DNA of 64,000 nt from Gibbula magus (lineage: Eukaryota; Mollusca; Gastropoda; Trochida; Trochidae). The notes beneath the pieces are model-generated. The model did no database searches and was not told where the DNA came from. It saw only the letters and a list, made by a program, of their open reading frames with translations. The first letter of the stretch is position 1. The number at the start of each line of letters is the position of its first letter. The stretch spans positions 9,864,700 to 9,928,699 of the forward strand of contig OW388304.1 of NCBI GenBank assembly GCA_936450465.1. The letters are read 5' to 3'. Positions 1 through 10,560 of the stretch are shown here, one piece after another. The position numbers were made by a program, and so were the translations under genes.

Positions 1-99
1 TCCAAAATCTAATCAGAGGCAACGTGTAAGTGTCATTTAAATTAATCCTATTTTGATACATCTTTTTAAAAGTAATACTATTAAAGAAAATATACCTAC

Positions 100-2452
100 C
101 ATTTCTTCCAATATCTGAGCATCTTGAGATTTACAGCCACGGACGTCTGGTATACCTTTGAATGCGAACTCCTCTAGCTCTTTCAAAAGGGTCTGAAATG
201 ACAGTAGAAAATAGTGAGATATTGGTTAATGCTGCTTCGGCAGTATCACAGCCATTAGCGGCAATGAGTTATTTGAGAGCGATGATAAAACTTGTTTGAT
301 TTTCTTCGGTGCTCAAATTCTTACATTTGTTTCTGGCCATTGCTATAATTTTCCAGAAACTGGTTGCCAAGCATTGATAACCTGGGTACTGGTAGTTTCT
401 ATGGTTTTAATAGAACTCAAGACAAGGAGGTTGAGCGTCAACAGAGAGTTCTCAAAGCCCATTTTATAAATAGATTTTCTCAATTCTTATTTATGTTCTA
501 TGTTTATTCATCCACCAATTTATAATAAATATATTCCTGAAAATAAGCATGCAGTAAGTTTCTTGATATGCTTGTGACTTTCCCTTAGACAGTCCTGGAT
601 TATCTCCCTTTTCATTAATCCTTTATATGGGGGGACTTGATTTGCCAGCTGGGCTATTGCCCGGGTAAGCGGTGACGCACTTGATTTGGGCGGGTGTTCA
701 ATATCGCCCGCCGGGGTAGCCTGGTTGACCCGGTTTCAAATGAGCGGGCTATCGCGGGCGATAATGGCGGCATACGGACCAAACTCGTTTTTGCAAATTT
801 GAAAATATCGTATATCTTTCCATCTTAACATTTACAATACAATTATTTATAAGAGTACTGAAGGGAAAGACTAATGTAGCAAACATTTCTAGCAGAAGTA
901 ATAATACTGTTCATTGTTGTCGAGATATCGTTGTCATTGTCCCAAACACATTAGAAAAGTTTGATTATTAGTTGCAGGGCAACTAAGTTGGCTCTGATGG
1001 TTGCCATAATAATATCCCGAATCAACTAGATTTGGTTCGTCTGCTCAGATCACCCGGATAGCCCAGTCACGTGACCGGGCTATAGCGGGCTATGCCCGGG
1101 AAAGTGCAAATCAAATGGCCCCAATCACTCCCTCAGAATGGTTTGATACCTTTAATTGAGCAGGTAACAAGTCAACATTAACTCATTATTTTTATTACAG
1201 GTATAAGCATTCAGCAGTACTCACCTCCCTGTCGTCCGACTCTGCAGTGACGATCTGTTTGAGTCGGAACTGGACCTGTGCGAAGTGAGTGGTGAGAGCG
1301 AGCAGAGACGAGTTGAGCTGTTCCTGTTCCTCTTCCAGAACCTTCAGCTGCTCCGACTCAGACATGTGGCTGCAATATTCAGAGAGATAAACTATGAGTT
1401 GATGAAAAAAAGCGTCTTAAAGGCGCTGTAGCACGTTTTTTCGCTCAAATAAGTCGATGAAATGTATTTGAAAAATAATGTCATCAATAGTAAAACACCC
1501 TTCTCTCTTCGGAAAATCAAGTTACAAATGAGTGTACATAGTTCCGTAAAGCCATGGGAATAGTTTTTGTCAATCGAAATAATAAAATGTGTTCACAATA
1601 AAATGGCCGCCATGCAATTTTGGCTTTATACGCAACACCGTTATTACCACTACGGATAATCGGTTTGTGTAATAAGATGTTTGACACACTAAAGTAAATA
1701 TAAATGACATAAACTATCATTATAAATGAGGAATTTGAAAAAATAAAATTTGAAAAAAACGTGCTACAGCGCCTTTAAAAAGGGAAATCACTAACTAACA
1801 TTTACTAACTAAGAGTTCAGACTAAAGCAAGGGGCTTAAAATTCAGCAGAACACAACTTCTTTATAGCAGACGAGATTGTACCCTGCAATTTCTATCTCA
1901 CAGAGTTATGAAAAGAACCAAAATACCATAGCTTTAAACAAGCTGTCATTTAAATTATTGCCAGTTTGTTTGTGACATTTTAATGGTCATTCTAACAAAA
2001 CAGGAGTTGTGGTGAAACGTTAATCTTAGAACATCGTTAGGGTATGTATTGTGGTACAGAACCGTCAGTTCGGTACACTATAGGTACGGTTCCAAGGACG
2101 GAACAAAAGAGGCAACAAACTAAAGTCAACAAAAAATAAATTATTTCTTGATTAATAAAATAAAATTCAATGAAATTGATAACATAAAATATGGTATGTG
2201 CTACAAACAAAAATACACTCATTAACAAATAAATTAAATTTGAAGTTTTCCAAATTTTGACCAAAAGATCCCCTACTAACCTAGATTCTGCTGGCGAGGG
2301 TGTGGGACTGACCGCTGCCCCAAGAGGAGCCCATCGTTCTGCTGGACGCTCGTAATTCTGCTCGTCAAAACTGTCGTAGTCGGCGGAGTCGTCCGGGATG
2401 ATGCTGGTCTCCTCCATCATCTTGCTGGGCGCCGGGGCCGGGATTTCTAGAT
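100..2452 (-). CDS. RUNDC1: RUN domain-containing protein 1 orthologue, 5' exons (partial gene)
   Basis: Three phase-compatible minus-strand exons are visible: 2281-2452, 1225-1369 and 100-192, each with AG acceptors and GT donors (GTTAGT, GTGAGT, GTAGGT). Joined, they read through ERWAPLGAA, then LLALTTHFAQVQFRLKQIV, then TLLKELEEFAFKGIPDVRG. This order and spacing match vertebrate RUNDC1 (RWAPVGA; LLALSSHFAQVQFRLRQVV; LLRELEDFAFRGCP). The visible part is the acidic N-terminus and the start of the coiled coil. The C-terminal RUN domain would lie left of position 1. The family is poorly characterised; human RUNDC1 has been linked to p53 activity and to autophagy regulation. The 5' end is unresolved. 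An in-frame ATG at 2462-2460 lies inside the intron side of the acceptor (TTGCAG ending at 2453), so either translation starts there on an unspliced leader or a short first exon lies further right. One weak candidate for that exon is ATGG with a good Kozak context at 18174-18171, followed by GTGTTA. The identity is secure; the start is not. Confidence 0.88.
629..1122. mobile_element. GC-rich MITE candidate with GGGG...TTGATTTGC ends
   Basis: GGGGGGACTTGATTTGC at the left and the inverse of GCAAATCAAATGGCCCC at the right. CCCGGGCATAGCCCGC-type words recur at both ends. It is much more GC-rich than its surroundings. No target duplication could be fixed. It lies in the RUNDC1 intron between 192 and 1225. 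Confidence 0.55.
1421..1774. mobile_element. MITE with TTAA duplication and near-perfect TIRs
   Basis: The ends AGGCGCTGTAGCACGTTTTT and its inverse are flanked by TTAA at 1417-1420 and 1775-1778. No coding capacity. A TTAA duplication is used by piggyBac and Kolobok elements. It lies in the RUNDC1 intron between 1369 and 2281. Confidence 0.88.
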
Positions 2453-3772
2453 CTGCAACCATGAAATGTCATTATAATACAGATTGAAAATAAATCCTCA
2501 AGTATTGCTATTGAGATTAAAAAAAATTGATCATCCCTTGAATTTTCTAATCAAATCATCTCCATACATGTTACTGAAACAGATCAAGTTATATTAATAG
2601 ATCAGATTTGTAACACCTCTCATACCCGTTTTGACTATGGTTTCAATGGTCATTTACTATACTTGGACCTCTCTGATTTCGTTTGTGTAACTCTACAGAG
2701 TTGCTTTAACAGTAATGTTCAAATGAAGCCAATATATGACATAGGGCCAAATATGGCAATAACCTACGTCACTGTACTGAAACAGTGAATAAGAAGACAA
2801 TCCAGATGACTAATCATTCAAGCTTCATCAAGCTAGAGTTGATGTAGGTCAATCATTGCCACAACTCCTCTTTGTTCATCAGAGTTTGTTTCAACTCCGA
2901 GATTAACAATCAAACATTGAAGATATCGAACTAACATCACCGAAATTGCCTTATAAGGCTTATCAGGTGCATTTGACAACAGTTTGAATATAAACCTGTA
3001 GCTGAATGATTAATGATATATAAACCAACTGATCAATTCTCACAGAGAGATAACCAAAATATAAGTGTGAGGTTAAATACAAGTAAATGAAAATAAAATA
3101 CCTGCTACTTGTTAGTTTATTTAGTTACCATAACTTGACATTGTAAAATTATACAATACACAGTATATGACCTACAGGTAAACATTTTGTGCACATTTAA
3201 CCACCTCAACCTGAGAGACATTGTCATGAATATCAGCTTGATTATAATCATATCTTACCAATTTTCAAGAAGCTACAACACTGGAAAGTAAAAGTGAAAA
3301 CCTCACGACTCTCCATTATTGGAAAACCATCTCTACATTAAATTTCACCAACACTTTTCACATACTGAAAAGACAAACAGTCTGTTTAGGGCGCAAATAG
3401 ATATGCAAATATATTTGAATTACATTTCACAGTATGTAAGCACCTTACCGCATCCAATGAAATTCATAACAAGGTGAAACCTATTACCCGTGCTAAGCGA
3501 ATACTCAGACGTATTTCAAATGTTGTGGTCAACAGCTGTTGCCTTCCCACGAGCAGAATAATCTTCATGTGATCGATATCTGGTTCATCTCCGGCACTTT
3601 TACTACGCTCTATGATCCCACTACAAACGACATGTACTTTTGTTTTGTTTTACATATTCAAATGCATAACAATACTGTTAATTAATTTCAGGTTGGACTT
3701 ATATAATAAAGTGTATCAATGACTGATAGGCCTCAAAAAGTTACTAACTAAAAAGTTCATTAATATGGTATT

Positions 3773-4018
3773 TGTCATTTATACTTTGACCGCTAGTATT
3801 ATAGCAGGGAGAAAGCCTGCAAAACCATTTTGGCTATGGATTGTGGTGATACCTGCAAGCATCGACTGGAACTATTGAATCATGGGTGGTACTGCATTGA
3901 AATTCAGTGTAGCATCAGTACTACTTGGTTCTCTACAGCTGACAAAGTTGGCAAGGCCCTGGCGGGATTCGAACCCCAGACTTCCTGATCCAAAGCTGAA
4001 TGTGCTAACCAATGCAGG
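3773..4018 (-). mobile_element. Older copy of the same SINE
   Basis: The sequence follows 4690-4920 over most of its length (GCTAGTATTATAGCAGGGAG; GGCGGGATTCGAACCCCAG) with many differences. The A-box end is eroded at about 4010. No target duplication was found. Confidence 0.8.
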
Positions 4019-4622
4019 TGAATGTTTAATATCCATCAGGCAAAATTATTGTGAAGTGTCAAACTAACTGTATATTTAGTCCAATACAGAAATTTAGCAA
4101 GACAGGGTTTTATTCCATTTAGTAATTTTAAACAAAGAGAATTTCAGTGTTTGTCCTGATGATTGTAATATAATGCACAGTTAGTGTTACTGGGAGATTA
4201 CCAGATGTGCAACAGTTGGATGAGCTCCAGATTGGAGAGATAAACTGGGTTCTGTCTAGCATGATTATCTGCAGGGTGGAACAGCTTGCAGCAGTGAAAC
4301 CAGTTCTATCTATCAACAGCTGCCACATGACACACTATCTACTCACAGACGAGAAATATTTACCATGATAATATTATAGATATTTAACAAAGTAAATAAC
4401 TTGAAATTATTTTGCACTTCAAAACATGTGAGGCATAAAAAAAACTAGGCTTCCAAAGATTGCAAACAATAGACACCAGAAGATGACATATCCCATCAGT
4501 CGCACATAATTTGTAAAACATATCTTTGAAAATACCACTTCAGTAAGTGGGCATTATATATACACATGCACAGATTCAGGTAGATAGAATTATCCTGGAA
4601 CAAATCCAACTCGTTTCAATGG

Positions 4623-4944
4623 AGGTGAGGTGAGGTGAGTTAGGGTTTAACGCCGCTTTCAAGAGTATTTCATTTATATCGCGGCTGCTAGTATTACGGC
4701 AGGGAGAACGCCCGCAACGCCATGTGGCTATGCATTACAGTGAAACCTGCGAGCATCGGCTGGAACTAGCGAACCATGAATGGTACTACGCTCAAATTCA
4801 GTGTAGCATTGCACCCAAACCTTACTGCGTGTAGAACAGTGCTCTACTGCAGACAAAGTTGCCGTGCCCCTGGCGGGCGGGATTCGAACCGCGGACCTCT
4901 TGATCCGAAGCCAAACACGCTAACCACTGCGTTATCCCACCTCC
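4623..4944 (-). mobile_element. tRNA-derived SINE with 13-bp target duplication
   Basis: On the minus strand the head has an A-box-like GGATAACGCAGTGGTTAGC (4919-4937) and a B box GGTTCGAATC (4881-4890). The body runs to an ACCTC-repeat tail at 4623-4640. CTCGTTTCAATGG occurs exactly at 4610-4622 and 4945-4957 as the target duplication. The clean duplication suggests a fairly recent insertion. The B-box head is not a working tRNA because no cloverleaf closes. Confidence 0.9.
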
Positions 4945-5945
4945 CTCGTTTCAATGGAAAAAAAACAGAATTAAAAATTTCAGAAACCTGAAAATGTGAA
5001 AAGGCACAACTTCAGTTAGTGGGTAATACCCATGCAGAGTTTCAGAAAGATATCATGAACAGTTTCAGAGTTCTCAAGAAACGAAATTATTCGGAGCGAA
5101 GGACAAGGCAACAACTATATCCCATGGTATTACATTATACAGGTGGGATAAAAAGAAACATTTTGAAAAGAGAAGATGGAATGTGTGTCTTTAGTGTAAC
5201 AAATAAGGCTTGACCAACAAGCAGCAACCAAGTAACATTTGTCCCTGAAACGTTTTAGTTTTTGTTTTAATTTACCATTTGAAATAAAATTCAGAAACAT
5301 TATAGCCAGTGGCCAATTCCAATTTTATCATATCCCTATCTAATGAGCTGATTCCTGTAAATTAGTGACTCAGAATGCTTTGGCACTAATTGATTATGTT
5401 GATTAAGTGGACAAGGTGGCATTTTAAGCTATTTCATACATCGAGATTATTACCTGAGGAAGTGTATAATATGACTTTATGAAATGAGTGTGAATGTTTT
5501 ATTACCCAAGCGAGAGCAAGGGTTATACAAATATTTGCATGAGTTTCGAGTGTAATAATTTCTTTATTACCCATTCTAGTCCATTTGAATCGCGTACATA
5601 AAGTCAGGAGATGGCCAAATTCTCTTGCGATAGCGAGCCAAAGTGACGTCGCGAACAATTGTTTTATGACATCAGAGACGATCGAATTACAGGAAGTCGC
5701 GGTGAAAAAATGGTTGCTAGGCAAACGTTATATATCGAAAATATTAACGAGGTTATTTTCAACATTATTGGTCATCAAAAGTCCTATCACACAACTAAAT
5801 ACACAAAAAAATGAAGGAATGGACAAGTTGAAATATATAAACTTTCAATTTTATTTGTGTAAAGTTAATTTTATGGATAAAATAACTGTTTGACATTACA
5901 ACATCCATACAACTATGATTTCTGTGTTACAGCATACTATAGAAC

Positions 5946-6124
5946 CAGTGATAAATTTACCAATATGACATGCAGAGTCCAGAAACTCGCTACCACAAGC
6001 TCTTGTGAATCCCAGCAGATATAAGTGAGTCCCTCAATAAGTAAGCAGATGCATAAAAACCCTTCGAGGCTTTTCCAAATGTTATGAGTGTTCAATACAA
6101 GACTCGTGGGTAAATTTATAAATG
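5946..6124. mobile_element. Second copy of the CAGTGATAAATTTAC MITE
   Basis: The left TIR is exact and the right TIR (GTAAATTTATAAATG) is mutated. Internal words (CATGCAGAGTCCAG) match 38462-38655 in reverse orientation. Confidence 0.65.
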
Positions 6125-6972
6125 TAGTACCAACACCTTTAATGAAACAACATTCAATGTAAATATGTTATTTTTTCAACACTCTCAGTGTAAATCTGAA
6201 ACCAAGACAACAGGCAGCCCAGGGAAACAAGGACTATCTAACCTCTGTCTTTTTCATAAAATAAAAGAAAATAATTATACATGTCTGTCTATTTTTACCA
6301 TTTCAACTCACTTATTTGAGAATTCCAGAGCAAGACCCAATCCCTCCTTTAAAACCCTTCAACAGTGAGGTGATAGACTCATGTAAGTAATTACCTCAAC
6401 TTTCATATAGGACTACAATATAGATTAATTGATGTGTCAGAACATACTTGCTTATTGAACAGACAATGTATTAACCTCTTTGTCAACTTAATAAAACATG
6501 TAAGTGGTTTTATAAATGAAAGCATCAATTTGTACCCGGCATAAATCTATCCGGAACAATCTAATTCAGCCATATGGCTACATGCTATTAATAATACTGT
6601 GACACCAAATCCATGTTATCTTGGTGAATAAACATGATATTCACAATTGATTGACATAAATCATGACTATAATGTAGATTGTGCGTCACAAATCTACGCA
6701 GCTGTTCGAAAAAGGAGTCTCTTTATAAAAAGGAACTTAACGTAAAAGTCACGCAAATGTATTTCAAAGTAGTTTAAAAATGTGCTCCAGTCAATAAGAA
6801 ATACATATGAAATATGCAAGAAAGAAAAATACTTTAACATACGTCGATCATGGCTGTCAAAGCGACAAACACGCCAAGTATTCTAAAGATCACCTAAAAT
6901 CATAAAACTGAAAAATACACACCACTAACCGTGTACTGATGTCGACAATGGTTTGTGTAAATACAATAAAAA

Positions 6973-8470
6973 CTAGATTAGCGTTTGCGGGACACCGCAA
7001 AAGCAGAGCAGCTCCGAAACTTAGGGTCTCGCCTTTCCCTGTTCCGCCTTCTCATCACCATCAATAAAATGGGAATTATTTTTTTTAAATTTTATTTTAT
7101 TATTCGAGTTATTACTAATCATCACTGGGGTCACTTTTCACAAGTTTGTTCTTAAAACCTATTTCTTCTTTAAAAATTTTATCAAAGGATGAACGTGGCC
7201 TCTCATGACGTTGACCTTTGACCTTCAAGGTCACACCATCAATGATCACTTTTCATCACGTATAACAATCATGCAATGACTCAAAGTGTTCATAGTTAAA
7301 ATACGGCATATTCACAAAAGCATGCTTAAGTTTTGACCTCACTGTGACCTTGACCTTTGACAGATTTTAGCGAAAACTTTTCAAATCTTGGTCTTTCTCC
7401 ATAGTTCATATATACCAAATAGGAGCCTGCCTAATAGCACAAAAAAAGTTTGAAGTTATCATGTTTACAAGGATTGTTGTAGTGATTTCAGAACTTATGA
7501 CCTTGACCTTTGACCTTGAATGTGAACATGTCAAAATCATTCACCAGGTGTATAAGAAAGAAATTAAGCTTTCTATATGAGGTGTTAATATCTTCATGGA
7601 AAAAAGTTACTTAGTGATTTCAGAACTGGTCAGCATGACCATATCTCGTGACCTTGAACTTTTGCAAAAGCATGCTTAAGTTGTGACCTCGCTATGAACT
7701 TGACCTTTGACGGATGTAAGCGAAAATTTTCAAATCTTGGCCTTTCTCCATTGTTGATATACACCAAATAAGAGCCTGATAGCACAAATATTTTTCAAGT
7801 TATCCTGTTTACAAGGATTTATTTTAGCAATTTCAGAACTTGTGACCTTGACCTTTGACCTTGAGTATGAACATGTCAAAATAATTCCCTTGGGGCATAA
7901 GTAAGAAGTTATGTATATGAGGTGTTGATACCTCCTTGGAAAGAAGTTATTTAGTGATTTCAGAACTGGTGACCATGACCCTATCTCGTGACCTTGACCT
8001 TTAAAATTCAAGGTCACACAATCAGTGATCACTTTTCATTGTGTATCACAATCATGTAATGATTCAAAGTGTTAATAGTTTAAATAAGACATTTTCGTAA
8101 AAGCATGCTTAAGTTATGACCTCGCTGTGACCTTGACCTTTGACGGATGTTAGCGAAAACCTTTTCAAATCTTGGCCTTTCTCCATAGTTAATATACACT
8201 AAAGAAGAGCCTGATAGCACAAATATTGTTCAAGTTATCCTGTTTACAAGGATTTTTTTTAGCAATTTCAGAACTCGTGACCTTGACCTTTGACCTTGAA
8301 TGTGAACATGTCAAAAAAATTCCCCAGGGGTATAAGTAAGTAGTTATGTATATGAGTTCTCAAAACTTTGTAGGAAAAAAGTAATAGCCAATACAAAACG
8401 GGCGGGCGGCGGCGGCTGGGATGGAAACTGCGCAAAAACTGATAGCAGCTCCAACTGAGCTGCTAATTAT
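6973..8470 (-). mobile_element. Tandem element, family G, CTAG end (Helitron-like candidate)
   Basis: Read on the minus strand it begins ATAATTAGCAGCTC with a hairpin AGCAGCTC...GAGCTGCT (near 8443-8465). The core is tandem and rich in TGACCTTTGACCT motifs. The 3' part contains CGGAGCTGCT, inverse to the 5' end, then the hairpin GCGG-TGTC-CCGC and CTAG (6973-6976) before TTTTT. A second copy is at 52797-55141 in the opposite direction. The CTAG terminus with a hairpin about 10-15 bp inside is a classic Helitron 3' end. No Rep/helicase is present. Confidence 0.78.
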
Positions 8471-10153
8471 CCAGATAAACAATGTCCAAATTGTTCTTAG
8501 TATAACACGCCCCCCACCCCCCCCCCCCCCCCCCCCCAAAAAAACAAAAAATCTCCTTGAAATATATCAAAGCTGATAATTAGGCTAATTAGTACACAGA
8601 TAATTCTTCATTACTCCCACCAATTTACTCAAGTGACACTAACGACATATTTTGACAAAACAAAATGGAAGCAAGAATGTGCAAGAACGAACATCTACAG
8701 ATTCTACAATGCACCTCAGAAATATCTTCTAATTCAATGTACTGTAAAAGCTTAAATCCCAAAGCAAACAACAATAAAATTTAATTGATCGAAGTATCTA
8801 CAAACAACCATCATATAATTTCTAAAATAAGAACATTGGCAAATTAACATCAATTTATGGCCATTAAGTAAATAACTGGATCTATTGTGATTCCCGTTAA
8901 CCATTGAATGAATACATTACAACAAGAGTTAAGAGTATATATATATAGATAAATATGTATGCCTTAATTGGACTCAGGAGTAGAGGAAATACAACCTGTA
9001 TATAAATCTCTTGGCATGAATGTGGCTTAGAAATATAAATATATTAACAGTCAATCACTAATAAAATATATATATGATGCTTTTTTAGTTGTTATTTTAG
9101 CAATGTATTGGAAAGAATGTAGGGAAACCAAGTTAAAAAGATAGTTGAATGTGCAAAAATACTTGTAATATTTATCAATTCATATTCTCTATCAAAACCA
9201 TGTCAAATTAGGAACCACGGTTCAGCCTTGTTACAAAAAGAACATTAAATGATAAGAACATACCTGTACTGTCCAAATATGAATGTATAGTTTAAATAAT
9301 AGACAGAAGCTCTTAGTCTAGGAACACAAGTGGGTATACTTCGTTTCACCCAACAAATCAATATCCTCGAAAATCTGCCCTGTGCCAGATGTGCTAATCC
9401 ATTAGATTTCTAGATCAATATCATCTCCATTGCTAATAACATTAGATAAAATACTATGTAAATCCTAGTAACGGGCGATGCATCTCTCAATGTGGCAATA
9501 TCACACAGCTGTTGGGACTGGAGACGTGTTTAAACAGGCAATAACTCAATACATGAATAATGCTGATCTAAATAAATATTTATCAAAAACATATTTATCA
9601 AAGATGAAAATAGAACTGCTGGAACAAGCAGTTTAATTGATATTCATGGATATAACACTAGCACTTATGAGTGAATATTTAATCGTCAACAATTATTTTT
9701 AGAAAGACAAAAATTGCTGAAACTGAAAACCTAATACACACAGCCAGAAACAAATAACTGATGAAAATATTGATTTATACATTAATAAATTAATATTTTT
9801 GAAGAAAAAAATACGAAAATTTTATGGAATCATCCATTAACAAAACAGAAGAGATGGTTCATGAATACTCAAATTATCAATAAAGGTAACTACAAATTTA
9901 TTTAGGAGCTACCTAAACAGCCATCAAACTGGAGAAAAAACAAATATGCTTGAAACGTGATCCAGGTTTATTTATTGCATTAAATTATTTCATAATGTGT
10001 AATATCTATATGTTTTAGGGAAATTCACAGAAATGTCACTATAATATGCAATGCTGTGTACAGCTTTATACACAACTGACTGCTCATGTGATAATGGACA
10101 TTTCAATTTGTTAACGTGTCCCTCTCAGTAAATGAAAAATACCCAGTGGATTG
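8471..10153. other. No gene seen
   Basis: AT-rich sequence between the family G copy and the LTR element. Nothing recognised apart from the poly-C tract at its left edge. Confidence 0.7.
8511..8537. repeat. Poly-C tract
   Basis: A run of C with two interruptions, followed by poly-A. It lies just outside the family G copy and is a likely sequencing or assembly weak point. Confidence 0.9.
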
Positions 10154-10324
10154 TTTCATAACTCAGGGTTTTCATTCAACTTCATCGCATGCATTGACAA
10201 CACAAGTTACTGCAGTCACCTTTATTCTCAGTCCGTCAGGTATGATACAGAGCTCGCGTACTTCCGGTCGCATTGTCTTTACGACTCATCATTACTTTAG
10301 ACAAAGCGTCTGTTGGATATAACA
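10154..10324 (-). repeat. 3' LTR of the Ty3/Gypsy element
   Basis: 171-bp direct repeat of 14656-14826. It is preceded on the minus strand by a purine-rich tract. The flanking GATTG at 10149-10153 pairs with the copy at 14827-14831. Confidence 0.93.
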
Positions 10325-10560
10325 TATCTCCATTTCTTCAAAAGAAAACATTCTTAAATGTTTACTGAAATAAAAGTTATCTGCTGATTTAAATGAAATT
10401 CTATCTTTCCCTACAATATTCCAATTGTTACGGAAATATTAAATTAAACGAAATAAATGTCTTTAAAACCTATTTCGAATTACTTTACTCGAAATAATAT
10501 TTAGAGTTCATGGTTTATGACATCACGGCCCCTTAGGATGTCATCACATCAGTCAGCTCA

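Larger units (their letters stand above)
2463..6972. other. No gene seen; SINEs and a MITE
   Basis: Right of the RUNDC1 exon at 2281-2452, either an intron or upstream sequence. Apart from the SINEs (3773, 4623) and the MITE at 5946 it is plain AT-rich sequence; short frames here lack recognisable motifs. Confidence 0.7.

Noticed and set aside
2101..2280. Extension of RUNDC1 exon beyond 2281
   Set aside because: The frame continues as a hydrophobic stretch, but the GTTAGT donor at 2280 and the exact join to 1369 fit RUNDC1.
4860..4945. tRNA gene on the minus strand
   Set aside because: The A and B boxes are present but no acceptor or anticodon stem closes, and the unit continues into a SINE body with a tail and target duplication.
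5434..5893. Overlapping 96-aa and 102-aa frames on opposite strands
   Set aside because: No splice context, no recognisable motif and no codon pattern that sets them apart from chance.
7730..8032. 100-aa minus-strand frame, and similar frames at 53977-54784
   Set aside because: Both run through family G tandem repeats and show the same words (VTLNFKGQGHEI / VTLNLKGQGHEI) because the DNA repeats are homologous.
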